DNA of 40,830 bases from a virus, in IMG/VR virus record IMGVR_UViG_3300020603_000050, positions 1 to 40,830 of that record, one strand, 5' to 3'. A model generated the notes under the pieces. That model made no database searches and was not told where the DNA came from. It saw only the letters and a list, made by a program, of their open reading frames with translations. The position numbers and the translations under genes are program-made. Below are positions 17,062 to 25,950 of the stretch, piece after piece; the first letter of the stretch is position 1; each line of letters opens with the position of its first letter.

Positions 17062-17865
17062 ATGGAAAAATTTGACGTATCAGTAATATTACCTATCAAA
17101 TCTTCAGGTGCTAGAGGTTTTGACGAATACTTTACAAAAGCAATCGAATCATTAAAAATACAAAAAACCAAAATAAATGAATTAGTTATAGTACATACTA
17201 ATGAAACTCAATTAGTTGAATATTTGGACTCTTTTGATTTTTCAGATTTAAAAGTGAATAAAGTTTTATGGACAAAAGAACCTAATTTTTCAGAACAGGT
17301 AAATTATGGGGTTAGAAATGCTAACTCAAAATGGATTTCAATTTTTGAATTTGACGATGAGTATTCAAAAATATGGTTTAATAATGTTAAAAAATATTCA
17401 GAATCGTACCCTGATGTTGAGTCTTTTCTACCAATAGTGGTTGATACAGATGAAAAAGGTCAATTTGCAGGGTTCACTAATGAGGCAACATTCGCTTTAA
17501 ATATTAGTTCTGAAATGGGTGTGTTAACTAATGACACATTACAAACTTATCAAAATTTTCAAATTTCAGGAATGGTTATTAAAAAGGATTCTTTTTTAAA
17601 TTTTGGGTTATTAAAACCATCATTCAAATTAACTTTTGGGTATGAATTCTTTTTAAGGATGACTCACAATTCTATAAGAATTATGTCAATTCCTAAGATA
17701 GGTTATAAACACACAAATTTAAGAGAAGGGTCTATTTTCTGGAATTATAAGAATGGTGATAACGTACTTAGTGAAGAAGAAGTTAGATTTTGGATTGATT
17801 CGGCCAAAAAAGAATATTTCTTTATCAATGACAGAGCCATAAAATATGATGCTCAAGAAGTTTAA
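17062..17865 (+). CDS. GT2-like glycosyltransferase (GT-A fold)
   Basis: The 267 residues follow the GT2 pattern: DVSVILPIKSSGARGFDEYF at the N-terminus, INELVIVHTNE, FSEQVNYGVRNANSKWISIFEFDDEYS with an acidic DxD-like triplet, a middle acceptor region with QISGMVIKKDSFLNFG, and FGYEFFLRMTH near the end. It probably uses a nucleotide-sugar donor in the cytoplasm; the acceptor cannot be told. It immediately precedes the gp55-like sigma gene with no gap, which suggests co-transcription with the middle or late regulator. Confidence 0.8.
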   Translation: MEKFDVSVILPIKSSGARGFDEYFTKAIESLKIQKTKINELVIVHTNETQLVEYLDSFDFSDLKVNKVLWTKEPNFSEQVNYGVRNANSKWISIFEFDDEYSKIWFNNVKKYSESYPDVESFLPIVVDTDEKGQFAGFTNEATFALNISSEMGVLTNDTLQTYQNFQISGMVIKKDSFLNFGLLKPSFKLTFGYEFFLRMTHNSIRIMSIPKIGYKHTNLREGSIFWNYKNGDNVLSEEEVRFWIDSAKKEYFFINDRAIKYDAQEV

Positions 17866-18615
17866 ATGACTGAATCTTTAAATATATCGGGAAATACTGA
17901 TGTAGAATTAAAAAGAAAAGGTAGAAAACCTAAACAGTCTAATTATTTTGATGTACGTGAAGAGTTGGCGGTAATTGAATTTTTACAAGCCGAGACATTT
18001 GAAGAAAAAAATAAAATATACAATGACTTTTTAAGGAAACCTTTGGATAAGATGATATCTTCTATTATTAGGAGATATAAATTATACCGTAAAGATATGG
18101 ATTTTTATGAAATTCATATTGACACTCATTCTTTCTTAATGACTAAAATTGATAAGTTTAAACCTTCTAAAGAAAAGAAGGCTTACTCATATTTTGGGAC
18201 GATTTGTAAGAATTATTTGATGGGTCAGATAATAAAAGACCAAAAAGAGATAAATCGTAAAATTTCATATGAAGACATTTCTTTTGATTTAGAAAACAAT
18301 GAAGATTTTTCGTATAGTATAGAAAACGACACTCCCGATTCAGCCCAAGTAATCCAAAATTTCTTAGTCGAGTTAGATACTTTTTTAAAAGAAGAAAATT
18401 TAAATGAAAATGAGATTAAACTAGGTCACGCACTTTACGAAATTTTCGATAATTACGAAAACATTTTTGTAGGTGCGTCTAACAACAAATTCAATAAAAA
18501 TATAATCTTACTCTCACTGAGAGAAATGACTAATCTAACAACAAAAGAGATTAGAAGTTCAATGAAAAAATACAAAATAATTTATCTTGATTTAGTTGAG
18601 AAAATGGTTAAATAA
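17866..18615 (+). CDS. gp55-like late-transcription sigma factor
   Basis: The 249-residue protein resembles T4-type gp55, a minimal sigma factor that directs host RNA polymerase to late promoters. Residues 55-135 look like sigma region 2: FLRKPLDKMISSIIRRYKLY, then IDTHSFLMTKIDKFKP, then KAYSYFGTICKNYLMGQII, the last being the most diagnostic segment. The basic N-terminus (KRKGRKPKQ) and the helical C-terminus (LREMTNLTTKEIRSSMKKY) have no clear region-4 helix-turn-helix, as expected for this family. Length is somewhat above T4 gp55. The recurring TATTTAT element upstream of head and tail genes is the obvious candidate target. The assignment is by pattern, not alignment. Confidence 0.8.
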   Translation: MTESLNISGNTDVELKRKGRKPKQSNYFDVREELAVIEFLQAETFEEKNKIYNDFLRKPLDKMISSIIRRYKLYRKDMDFYEIHIDTHSFLMTKIDKFKPSKEKKAYSYFGTICKNYLMGQIIKDQKEINRKISYEDISFDLENNEDFSYSIENDTPDSAQVIQNFLVELDTFLKEENLNENEIKLGHALYEIFDNYENIFVGASNNKFNKNIILLSLREMTNLTTKEIRSSMKKYKIIYLDLVEKMVK

Positions 18616-18631
18616 AAAATGTAAATAAAAA

Positions 18632-18638
18632 TATTTAT
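18632..18638 (+). promoter_or_regulatory. Putative promoter element TATTTAT before 18644
   Basis: AAATATTTATTAAAC lies five bases before the ATG at 18644, in the short gap between the sigma gene and the tail/baseplate cluster. The spacing is shorter than the usual 12-15 bases, so any leader would be very short. Confidence 0.35.
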
Positions 18639-18643
18639 TAAAC

Positions 18644-19018
18644 ATGGGAAGACCTCAAAAAAAAGAAATTAATTTAAGTAAAGAATCTATACTTTCATTG
18701 ATGCAAGAAATATACAATGAATTAGTTGAGCAAAGAAACACTGCTATTAGAATTCAGAATAAAATGTTGTCAATGATGAAGGAACCTGAAGACATGACTC
18801 TTATTGGTCCTGTGATTGAAAAACAACAAAAAATAATAAACGATTGTGTTGAGAAAAAACTTTCACTCTCTAAGTTACAAGCAAGTATATGGGAAAAAAG
18901 TAATTCTAATAAAGAATCGTTCTCAATATCCGATTTAGATGTCGATGGTGATATAATACAAAACTTGTTAGAGAAAGATATTTCTAAACCAAACGACACA
19001 TATAAAATGAATAAATAA
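18644..19018 (+). CDS. Hypothetical coiled-coil protein (124 aa)
   Basis: I recognise no family. The first residues (GRPQKKEINLSKES) are basic. Residues 15-85 form one long predicted helix with heptad-like spacing (SILSLMQEIYNELVEQRN and later IEKQQKIINDCVEKKLSLSK), suggesting a coiled coil. The C-terminus is acidic and polar. It begins the putative baseplate cluster, one base before the next start, and probably assembles with those proteins. A small-terminase or chaperone role is conceivable, but nothing in the sequence demands it. Confidence 0.75.
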   Translation: MGRPQKKEINLSKESILSLMQEIYNELVEQRNTAIRIQNKMLSMMKEPEDMTLIGPVIEKQQKIINDCVEKKLSLSKLQASIWEKSNSNKESFSISDLDVDGDIIQNLLEKDISKPNDTYKMNK

Positions 19019-19019
19019 A

Positions 19020-20927
19020 ATGGCGTCATTAGATTTAAATGCTGATTATAAGAAAGCACAGGACAAAATCACTGCGACTAAGGCGTATACAGAACTTAAG
19101 TCTGATTATAAAAAGGCGAAAAAAAAGGCAGGTGAGTCGTTTGAAAAAACCAAATCTGATATTACTTCATCATTAAATGATGTAAAGAAAAAAACCAAAA
19201 GTTTTGAAAAACAAGTTAAGAATCAGCTTGAGCAACTTTTAGATATTAACAATTTAACAGGGGGTAAAGGTAGTAATTCTATTAAATATATTAAAAACTT
19301 ATTACTAAAAACGTTAAAGAACATCGAACCCAAGATACAAGAAATTTTATTAGAGGAGTGTTTAACCGCGGTTGGGTGTGACCAACAACAAACGTTTGAT
19401 GCTCAAGTTTTATATATTAAAGTACCTTCAGTAGATATTGGAGGGTTATTAATTAAAGACCCTGTTGAATCTCCTGGTAAAGTTATGTATGAAAAAAATC
19501 CTGTTCAAATACAAACTTACCCATTTTCAATGAACAAAGAATTGTATCTAAGAATACAAAGTGGACAACCATATTCAATTGATAACGGACAAAATTATGT
19601 TGGTAAATCAGGTCAAGATTTATTTGATATACAATATGTAGAACAGGATAATTTAGGACAAACAGGACCTTGGTTCAAGGTAACATTATATAACAGAATT
19701 AATAATGTTAACAAAGTTGGGGAGTTTCTGGCCGATTATTATAAAACAATAAAAATAGTTGATTTCACAACTATGATTGCCTACATCATAGAATCTTTAA
19801 CGGGGGCGATATCTATTAAAGCGAATATCGGAATTAACCAAGCGGGCGACGCTAGTAAATTTGCTTTAATATTACAAAGAATCTTAGGTCTTTGTTTTGA
19901 CAATACAAAAGAAATTGATGTTAGTGGAATTGCTAAAATTGCTGAATTAGATGGAGTTGATGACTCCTTCTTCGAGTTTACTGAAATAGATTTAAGAAAT
20001 ATTGACCTTAGAGTTGATAATTTAAAAAATGGGGTTGTTGAGTATCAGGATTGTGGTAATGTAAAACTTCCTATAGATGCTGACGCCATTATTGATTCGT
20101 TAGAAAATTTACAATTTGTTCCTGATAGTGATTTAGTTAATGCCGCAGACGCAATTACCCAATCAATTAGTAATAACCCTCAATGGCAAGGATTAGCCAT
20201 CGAAGGTAATATAGATGCGGCGTTAGACCTTAATTTTGTAAAATTAATGGCTCAAGGGATTGTGTATTCACTTTTATCACCTAAAATTTTATTACCGATT
20301 TTTATAATGTTAAAATCGATTGGTAATCAAATTGTGGACCTTGTAAAAAGCTACATAGAGTTTGCAAAACTATTCAAGGAATTCGTCATCAATTTAGTTT
20401 CTAAAGTAGGTGCCATTTTCGTAAAAGAGTTATTTGAATTAATTAAACGGGACATTAGAAATTTAATTCAACAAGTAATTACTGATATTGCCAGAGAACA
20501 AAGTGATAAAAGAATTACAATGATTTTAAAATTAATACAGTTATTGTTAACTGTTGCTCAATTTATTAGTGATTGGAGAAGGTGTAAGAGTGTCATCGAT
20601 GAAATCTTATGGTTGTTAAAAATTGCGGGTACAGGATGGGGAATTCAAATACCATTACCTTTACTATTTGCATCTCAAATATTAGATGGTTATTCCGAAT
20701 CTAGAGCCTTTATTGGGGCTATAGAAGAACTACAAAAAATAGGTGTTCCTACAGGTGCAATGCCTGATGGAAGTCCTAACTTAGATATTTTGTCTAAATT
20801 TTCACAAATGAAGGCCATGGCGAAAGAAGAATCTGAAAATGGTAAAGTACAAGTTGCGATTGGAGCCTTAGCAATAACACCTGCAGGTCTCACAGTACCT
20901 GCATCCTCATTTGGTAAAAAAATGTAA
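19020..20927 (+). CDS. Large tail/baseplate-region structural protein with hydrophobic C-terminal half (635 aa)
   Basis: The N-terminal 70 residues are a Lys-rich amphipathic helix (DYKKAQDKITATKAYTELKS and onward). A beta-rich middle (about 115-250) contains VQIQTYPFSMNKELYLRI. The C-terminal half has long hydrophobic helices, for example GIVYSLLSPKILLPIFIML and ITMILKLIQLLLTVAQFIS, and then IQIPLPLLFASQILDGY. The hydrophobic stretches may be membrane-active or tightly packed helices. It directly precedes a gp5-like baseplate protein, so a hub, tape-like or membrane-penetrating baseplate role is likely, though I cannot name the T4 counterpart. There is no signal peptide. Confidence 0.75.
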   Translation: MASLDLNADYKKAQDKITATKAYTELKSDYKKAKKKAGESFEKTKSDITSSLNDVKKKTKSFEKQVKNQLEQLLDINNLTGGKGSNSIKYIKNLLLKTLKNIEPKIQEILLEECLTAVGCDQQQTFDAQVLYIKVPSVDIGGLLIKDPVESPGKVMYEKNPVQIQTYPFSMNKELYLRIQSGQPYSIDNGQNYVGKSGQDLFDIQYVEQDNLGQTGPWFKVTLYNRINNVNKVGEFLADYYKTIKIVDFTTMIAYIIESLTGAISIKANIGINQAGDASKFALILQRILGLCFDNTKEIDVSGIAKIAELDGVDDSFFEFTEIDLRNIDLRVDNLKNGVVEYQDCGNVKLPIDADAIIDSLENLQFVPDSDLVNAADAITQSISNNPQWQGLAIEGNIDAALDLNFVKLMAQGIVYSLLSPKILLPIFIMLKSIGNQIVDLVKSYIEFAKLFKEFVINLVSKVGAIFVKELFELIKRDIRNLIQQVITDIAREQSDKRITMILKLIQLLLTVAQFISDWRRCKSVIDEILWLLKIAGTGWGIQIPLPLLFASQILDGYSESRAFIGAIEELQKIGVPTGAMPDGSPNLDILSKFSQMKAMAKEESENGKVQVAIGALAITPAGLTVPASSFGKKM

Positions 20928-20928
20928 T

Positions 20929-21141
20929 ATGAGTAAAAAACAAGACGCTGAAAAGGTATTAAAGATAATTAAAGATTTTAAATCACATTCAAATAAAGAT
21001 TTACAATTTGTTATGGACTTTATTAATGAAGATTTTAATCTTACTAAAGAAACGGTTATTAAATTAACACAACATTTAGATAAGTTAGAATTAACATATA
21101 ATACGGTTAAAAAAGAATACGACTCAAGAATTAAAAAATGA
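20929..21141 (+). CDS. Small helical protein between baseplate genes (70 aa)
   Basis: The ATG at 20929 follows the previous stop with a one-base gap and is preferred to an upstream TTG inside that gene. The 70 residues are Lys-rich and almost entirely helical (QDAEKVLKIIKDFKSHSN, then KETVIKLTQHLDKLELTYN). The stop overlaps the next start (AAAATGA). Its fixed place between the large structural protein and the gp5-like protein suggests an assembly or accessory role, but no family is recognised. Confidence 0.7.
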   Translation: MSKKQDAEKVLKIIKDFKSHSNKDLQFVMDFINEDFNLTKETVIKLTQHLDKLELTYNTVKKEYDSRIKK

Positions 21142-22715
21142 AAATAACCGAACAAAATAAGTATCAAATAATTTTTGAGGGGACTGTTTATGATAACAAG
21201 GACCCTATGATGCTGGGTAGACTTAGAGTTATACCTGCACCATATGTTGATTACGAATCAGCTAAAAAAGCAGTAGAATTTAAAGAAGGTGATGAATGGA
21301 CATCAAAAGACCCTTTTGTGTTCTTACCTTTATTACCTTTTTATATTAGCCAAGTCCCTGAAAATAAAGAATATGTTCACATTATTTATCAGAACAAAAA
21401 ATTCTTATATGAAAATCAATTCTACATACAAGGACCATTTTCATCACCACTAACTAGCCCGTTTGAGTATAATGAGGGTGCGAAGAAATATTTAGCGGCT
21501 GGTGACCAAATTAAAGAGGGTCGTAGTTTAAGAAATCCTGATGGTACATATAGAGATAAACCAAAAACATATGGAATTTTTCCTGAACCTTTAGACAACG
21601 GTTTATTAGGTAGAGGTAGTGCAGATGTTATTGTAAAAAAAGATACAGTACTAATTAGGGCGGGTAAGGTAATTGAACCTTTAAGTAAAAGTACTTTTCC
21701 ACCTGTAGGTAATTCTAATAGAGCATTTTTACAATTATCTATTTTTGGTCGAACTAAGAAAAATTTAGAACCTGAAGTTAGAGTTAATTTAAAAGAGGTT
21801 GTTAAAGTGGTTAAAAAAATGGTTATCTGGGATATTGAAAATCTTGAGAATACTCAAAATGTTTTTAACGGTAGTGTCGGTGTATACAATGTGACACCTA
21901 ATTCTGATATGGTTAACACTAAAAACTTCAAAGCGAAAACAATAACTCAATTAAGTCCAGGGTCCGATTATACATTGTTAAATGAAATTCGTTTTACAAA
22001 TAAAAGTTTTGATGAGGTAGTCTTTATTATAAACAAATATATTGATGGTGTTTTTACCTCTAACGTCAATGTATCCCCATACCCAACGTATGTTGTTACA
22101 GACCAATTTCCATTTATTACAACCCCATCAATCGCAACTTTTCAAAAAGGAAATAAATTTTCACCGACGGAAACCAATAATGATATTGCAGAATTAAATA
22201 ACTATATTAAATTTTACACTAAAATAAAATTAAGTCCTGGTAAAGTATCGAGCGGTTTCTTTTTAGTTTCAGAAAATAAAAATGGTAACGCCTTATTAGG
22301 TCCACAAAGTGAAGTTGTTACATCAACAGTTACTCCATTTGATTTTGAGGGTTCGGCTATTACTTATGGGGTTTTAGGGGCACAAAGATTATATTTAATA
22401 TCTCAAGACTCTGAAGGACCAAGAGGTAATGAAAGTACCAAATTATTAAATTCGTTATACGGGGTAGAGCAAGATAGTTTTATCGGTCAAGGTACCAAAA
22501 CTATATTAAACCAAACTTACCCAACAGTTAGAGGAGATGAATTAATAACATTGTTAAGAAAAATAATGTTATTTATAAAAGGTCACGTACATCCTATTGC
22601 AACAATGCCACCTGTACCCGTAGCTGCGGGTAATCTACAGAGTACAACTGAGATTGACCAATTATTAGCAGATGCTGAAAATACTATATTAAATCAAAAT
22701 ATCAGAATTAATTGA
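21138..22715 (+). CDS. gp5-like baseplate hub/spike protein (OB-fold)
   Basis: Residues 9-35 (KYQIIFEGTVYDNKDPMMLG, then RLRVIP) match the OB-fold entry of T4 gp5-type and VgrG/gpV-type hub proteins, where the pattern is G-x-V-x-D-x-x-D-P-x-x-x-G-R-x-x-V. Near the C-terminus LLRKIMLFIKGHVHPIATMP and the following PPVPVAAG recall the His-x-His segment common in baseplate spike or wedge proteins. There is no lysozyme domain in the middle; instead it holds a beta-rich region of about 300 residues. It probably sits in the baseplate at the tip of the tail tube. The gene overlaps the preceding small gene by four bases. Confidence 0.7.
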   Translation: MKITEQNKYQIIFEGTVYDNKDPMMLGRLRVIPAPYVDYESAKKAVEFKEGDEWTSKDPFVFLPLLPFYISQVPENKEYVHIIYQNKKFLYENQFYIQGPFSSPLTSPFEYNEGAKKYLAAGDQIKEGRSLRNPDGTYRDKPKTYGIFPEPLDNGLLGRGSADVIVKKDTVLIRAGKVIEPLSKSTFPPVGNSNRAFLQLSIFGRTKKNLEPEVRVNLKEVVKVVKKMVIWDIENLENTQNVFNGSVGVYNVTPNSDMVNTKNFKAKTITQLSPGSDYTLLNEIRFTNKSFDEVVFIINKYIDGVFTSNVNVSPYPTYVVTDQFPFITTPSIATFQKGNKFSPTETNNDIAELNNYIKFYTKIKLSPGKVSSGFFLVSENKNGNALLGPQSEVVTSTVTPFDFEGSAITYGVLGAQRLYLISQDSEGPRGNESTKLLNSLYGVEQDSFIGQGTKTILNQTYPTVRGDELITLLRKIMLFIKGHVHPIATMPPVPVAAGNLQSTTEIDQLLADAENTILNQNIRIN

Positions 22716-22722
22716 TATTTAT
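22716..22722 (+). promoter_or_regulatory. Putative promoter element TATTTAT before 22738
   Basis: GATATTTATTTAATAAAG lies in the 22-base gap after the gp5-like gene, 15 bases before the ATG at 22738. Its spacing matches the other instances and supports choosing ATG 22738 rather than the TTG at 22735. Confidence 0.5.
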
Positions 22723-22737
22723 TTAATAAAGTAATTG

Positions 22738-24198
22738 ATGTCAATAAATAATTCATATTTTAGCAGGAACAATACTATAATTTCCAATAGTTACACCAAT
22801 ACAGGTAGAAACCCTGTTACTGAAATATTCTTTGGTGAACTAGCAAGCTCAACATTTCCAAATGGATATAGTCGTTTTATATTTGATTTGGATTTATCTC
22901 TTCTTTTAGAAAAAATAAATGAAGGTACAATAAACACAAATTGTGTAGGTGACGGTGTTAAACATACATTACGAATGGTAAACACCTCAACTTTTAACCC
23001 TGAGTTATTAAATACCACAACATCACAATCAAGACAAAGAGCTACCTCATTTGACTTAATTTTATTTAGAATACCATATATTAATGACGACCCATCGACA
23101 CCTCAATTATGGGACGAAGGGGTTGGGTATGATTTTGCCGACTTACAATACGAGATTGATTATGATAGAAATTATTCTAATAGACCATCAAATTTTTACC
23201 AAAGAACAACAATAGATGATTGGTCAGAACCAGGAATTTATAATAATAAAAATTTAGGGAATGTACCTTTTAGTGCATTAACCATTATTGATGTCCAACA
23301 TTTTGAATTTGGTAATGAAAATATTGCCTTTGATATGACTAACGAAATCAATTCTATAATCGATGGTTCATTAATTAATGTTGCGGGATGGGGAATCGCA
23401 TTTAAACCTGAATTAGAAAATTTAACAGGTTTATCAGATGCTTATGAAGTACAATTTTTTACAAGACACACTCAAACGTTTTACGAACCTCATTTAGAAA
23501 CTAATTATGATGACTCAATTGATGACGATAGGAATCTTTTCACTTTAGGTAAAGTAAATAAATTATATCTATACCTCTATGAAAATGGTAATCCGATTAA
23601 CTTAGACTCAAATCCATTAGTAGATATATTAGATAATTCGGGAACACCAATTTTAACGGGACTACCGACATGTAGAAGAACCAATGGTGTCTATGAAGTT
23701 GTGGTACCTCCATTAGTTGGTTATAAAACACCTTGTACTTTTTCAGATAAATGGTACAACTTAGAATTAAACGGTTTTTTTATTTCACCAATACTAAATG
23801 ACTTCACTCTATATCCATTTAAAAACTCAATACAAATTGGAACAAGTTCGGTAGAGCCTAAATTATACGGGTTTGACTATTATGGTATCAAACAAGATGA
23901 GAAAATTTTAAATAGTGATGTCAGAAAAGTTGGGGTTATTGTAAAACAATCCTTTACAACTCAAAAATTATTACAAAAAGTTGATATTTATTATAGAGTA
24001 TATGTTCGAGAAGGTCAAACTGAAGTAGAGGTACAACAATGGACTATGGTTAACAGAACACCTAATGAGTACTTTTTTATTTTTGATACTCGAGATAAAA
24101 TACCAAACGAATATTTCATCGATTTAAAAGTTGAGAGTTCGGGTGAGGTGAACACCTATAAAAGACAAATAAAGTTTCAAATAGTAAACGAAAAATAA
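22738..24198 (+). CDS. Beta-rich virion structural protein (486 aa)
   Basis: The ATG at 22738 is used. The N-terminal half, with TEIFFGELASSTFPNGYSRF then IFDLDLSLLL, later FDLILFRIPYIND and TIIDVQHFEFGNENIAFDMT, resembles the DNRLRE-like jelly-roll domains seen in secreted and phage surface proteins. The C-terminal half has strand-rich segments such as LYLYLYENGNPINLDSNPLV, GVYEVVVPPLVGYKTPCTF and VDIYYRVYVREGQTEVEVQQ, which look Ig-like. It is probably a baseplate, neck or fibre component. It follows the gp5-like gene and has its own putative promoter. The domain names are tentative. Confidence 0.7.
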   Translation: MSINNSYFSRNNTIISNSYTNTGRNPVTEIFFGELASSTFPNGYSRFIFDLDLSLLLEKINEGTINTNCVGDGVKHTLRMVNTSTFNPELLNTTTSQSRQRATSFDLILFRIPYINDDPSTPQLWDEGVGYDFADLQYEIDYDRNYSNRPSNFYQRTTIDDWSEPGIYNNKNLGNVPFSALTIIDVQHFEFGNENIAFDMTNEINSIIDGSLINVAGWGIAFKPELENLTGLSDAYEVQFFTRHTQTFYEPHLETNYDDSIDDDRNLFTLGKVNKLYLYLYENGNPINLDSNPLVDILDNSGTPILTGLPTCRRTNGVYEVVVPPLVGYKTPCTFSDKWYNLELNGFFISPILNDFTLYPFKNSIQIGTSSVEPKLYGFDYYGIKQDEKILNSDVRKVGVIVKQSFTTQKLLQKVDIYYRVYVREGQTEVEVQQWTMVNRTPNEYFFIFDTRDKIPNEYFIDLKVESSGEVNTYKRQIKFQIVNEK

Positions 24199-24199
24199 A

Positions 24200-24388
24200 A
24201 TGGCCGAAGAAATTTTTAGCGCTAACACTGAACAACCTCTATGTATACTTGATTGTAGTGGGAATACTTTAACTGTCTTTCCTCCACACCCAATATGGAC
24301 TGATGGTATAGATGCGTCTGGTAACACAAGAACTGTAATGCAATTAGATGCCGTACAATTAGGGGGGATAAACGGATATTATAATTAA
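24200..24388 (+). CDS. Small hypothetical protein (62 aa)
   Basis: The ATG follows the preceding stop closely with an A-rich leader. The 62 residues contain CILDCSGNTLTVFPPHPIW and DASGNTRTVMQLDAVQLGG, two related short beta-like motifs (C/A-S-G-N-T-x-T-V). It ends in GGINGYYN. Because it lies directly behind the 486-residue structural protein, it is probably a small virion component. I recognise no family. Confidence 0.7.
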   Translation: MAEEIFSANTEQPLCILDCSGNTLTVFPPHPIWTDGIDASGNTRTVMQLDAVQLGGINGYYN

Positions 24389-24389
24389 T

Positions 24390-24623
24390 ATGAAAAAGAT
24401 AATAAGATTAACTGAAAACGATTTACATAATATTGTTAAGAGAATCATCAAAGAAGAAGAAAAAGAAACATTAATAAAAAAATTGATGAGAAAACTTAAA
24501 GGTGTTGATGACAAACAATTAGATTATAATATTAAAAATGACTTACCTTGGGATTGGAAAGGTTCTAAAGAGGGTTATTATGAAAAGATGGAAGGTCGTA
24601 GACACCATTCAGGTTCAAATTAA
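24390..24623 (+). CDS. Small protein with N-terminal RLTENDL tag (77 aa)
   Basis: The first 26 residues (MKKIIRLTENDLHNIVKRII then KEEEKE) form an amphipathic helix nearly identical in pattern to that of the next gene, and contain I-I-K-E, an I-x-E site. The remainder is small, basic and polar, with WDWKGSKEGYYEKMEGRRHH near the end. In T4, internal head proteins carry a short N-terminal capsid-targeting sequence removed by gp21 after (L/I)-x-E, and this tag fits that pattern. That it is packaged is inferred; the mature part is not recognised. Confidence 0.75.
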   Translation: MKKIIRLTENDLHNIVKRIIKEEEKETLIKKLMRKLKGVDDKQLDYNIKNDLPWDWKGSKEGYYEKMEGRRHHSGSN

Positions 24624-24629
24624 TAAACA

Positions 24630-24941
24630 ATGAAAAAGACAGTAAGATTAACGGAATCAGATTTAAATCGAATCATTAAAAGAGTTATTAATGAATCTGA
24701 CGAAGAATTTGATGACGAGATTGGTAATTCTAAATTTAGTGTCGAACCTAATGTTAGAATGCAACCAAGAGAAAAGGAGATTGAATCTTTATTTGGTAAA
24801 TATGATGAGCAAATCCCTGCTGACATTTTAAGATACATGAGAAAAAATCCCCAATTAATTATGGATAGATTAGCCAAAATATATGGTGAAAAGTTCATAA
24901 AATATGCAGATAAAGCATATGTGAAATATCTTAATATATGA
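24630..24941 (+). CDS. Small protein with N-terminal RLTESDL tag (103 aa)
   Basis: MKKTVRLTESDLNRIIKRVI is followed by NESDEE, so I-N-E is a candidate prohead-protease site at about residues 20-22. The rest contains an acidic stretch and a conserved-looking helical part (KEIESLFGKYDEQIPADILR, then PQLIMDRLAKIYGEKFIKY). It follows the similarly tagged 24390-24623 by six bases and overlaps the next gene by four bases, so the three form a cluster. I know this N-terminal pattern from uncultured phages but no established function. A packaged internal protein is the working inference. Confidence 0.75.
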   Translation: MKKTVRLTESDLNRIIKRVINESDEEFDDEIGNSKFSVEPNVRMQPREKEIESLFGKYDEQIPADILRYMRKNPQLIMDRLAKIYGEKFIKYADKAYVKYLNI

Positions 24942-25402
24942 AAAATTTAAATACACTTATAAAAAAAGTTTTAAGGGAAGAGGCGTACGAAAGTAGTAGA
25001 TATATGTTCTTTTCTAATTTAGAACAAATGAGAAGACAATGTGATTTACTATTAGATTTAGACCGTAACATGGTAGAATCTATTTTAGAGAATGGTCACG
25101 ATTGGGCACAAGACCATATTGCAGAATCTAAAAATACTTTAGACCAAGTTTTTGATTTTATAATGAATCAGTCAAAAAAAGATGGTATGGAATTATCTAT
25201 GAATATAGATGATAAAGATATGGTTATGATGGAAGGTAGAAAGAAAACGGGTACTAAATTATGTGCTCGTGGTAAAGCGGCCGCCAAGGCGAGGTACGAC
25301 GTATTTCCCAGTGCATATAGTAATGGACATGGAGTACAAGTTTGTAAAGGAAAGATAAAAGGTCTCGATGGTAAAAAGAGATGTTCACCACCTTATTGTT
25401 AA
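24938..25402 (+). CDS. Tagged protein with Cys-containing DUF5872-like C-terminus (154 aa)
   Basis: The N-terminus MKNLNTLIKKVLREEAYESS is a short basic helix ending in L-R-E, another candidate cleavage site. The middle is acidic and helical. The last 50 residues, beginning KKTGTKLCARGKAAAKARYD, continuing through VFPSAYSNGHGVQVCKGKIK and ending KKRCSPPYC, resemble the small Lys/Cys/Ala-rich DUF5872-type module seen in giant viruses and phages. Four Cys residues could bind metal. It is basic enough to contact DNA. It is the last gene before a strong terminator and overlaps the previous gene by four bases. Confidence 0.7.
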   Translation: MKNLNTLIKKVLREEAYESSRYMFFSNLEQMRRQCDLLLDLDRNMVESILENGHDWAQDHIAESKNTLDQVFDFIMNQSKKDGMELSMNIDDKDMVMMEGRKKTGTKLCARGKAAAKARYDVFPSAYSNGHGVQVCKGKIKGLDGKKRCSPPYC

Positions 25403-25410
25403 AAAATAAA

Positions 25411-25435
25411 AGAGACTAAACGTCTCTTTTTTTTT
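25411..25435 (+). terminator. Rho-independent terminator after the tag cluster
   Basis: AGAGAC (25411-25416) pairs with GTCTCT (25422-25427) around a five-base loop, followed by a run of T. It ends the long plus-strand unit that starts with the baseplate genes. Confidence 0.85.
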
Positions 25436-25467
25436 GTATTTTAATGTTTACCCATACATTTATTAGT

Positions 25468-25950
25468 ATGGATAAACAATGTAGTAAATGTGGTAAAATA
25501 AAGTCAGAAAATGATTTTTATAAAACACAAAGAGGTAGTAAATGTAAAGAATGTATTTTAATTGATACAAGAGAATATAAACGAAAAAAAAGATTAGAAC
25601 CTAAACATAGAATCAAGGAGAGTATTAAACAAAAAGAAAGAAGAGTAAGACTTTGGCAAAATACCTTAATAAATGATTCAAAACATCGTAACTTAGAAAA
25701 TACTTTAACGGTTAGTGATATTAATGAGATGTTTGAAAAACAAAACGGTTTGTGTTATTGGTTTAAAGTCCCTTTAATACCATCAAACTATAAGAAACAT
25801 CCCCAACAACCTTCTTTAGATAGGTTAGATAGAAATAAAGGTTACACTAAAGAAAATGTTGTATTATGTTGTTATTCCGCCAATATAGGTAGAAATGAGA
25901 ACGATTTAAATACGTGGACTAATTTTATTAACTTGTTAAAGACTATTTAA
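25468..25950 (+). CDS. HNH-family homing-type endonuclease
   Basis: The ATG at 25468 is preferred to one at 25444 because the shorter form begins at the zinc-ribbon-like CSKCGKIKSENDFYKTQRGS then KCKEC. The C-terminal part has the degenerate HNH pattern QNGLCYWFKVPL, then PSLDRLDRNKGYTKENVVLC, then ANIGRNENDLNTW. The H-N-H centre is represented by S-L-D-R-L-D-x-x-x-G-Y-T-x-x-N-V, a known variant of free-standing phage endonucleases. It sits alone between a terminator and a convergent gene, with 15 bases overlap at its 3' end, which fits a mobile intruder. The usual first catalytic His (in a D-H-I/V-x-P motif) is not obvious, so activity is uncertain. Confidence 0.75.
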   Translation: MDKQCSKCGKIKSENDFYKTQRGSKCKECILIDTREYKRKKRLEPKHRIKESIKQKERRVRLWQNTLINDSKHRNLENTLTVSDINEMFEKQNGLCYWFKVPLIPSNYKKHPQQPSLDRLDRNKGYTKENVVLCCYSANIGRNENDLNTWTNFINLLKTI

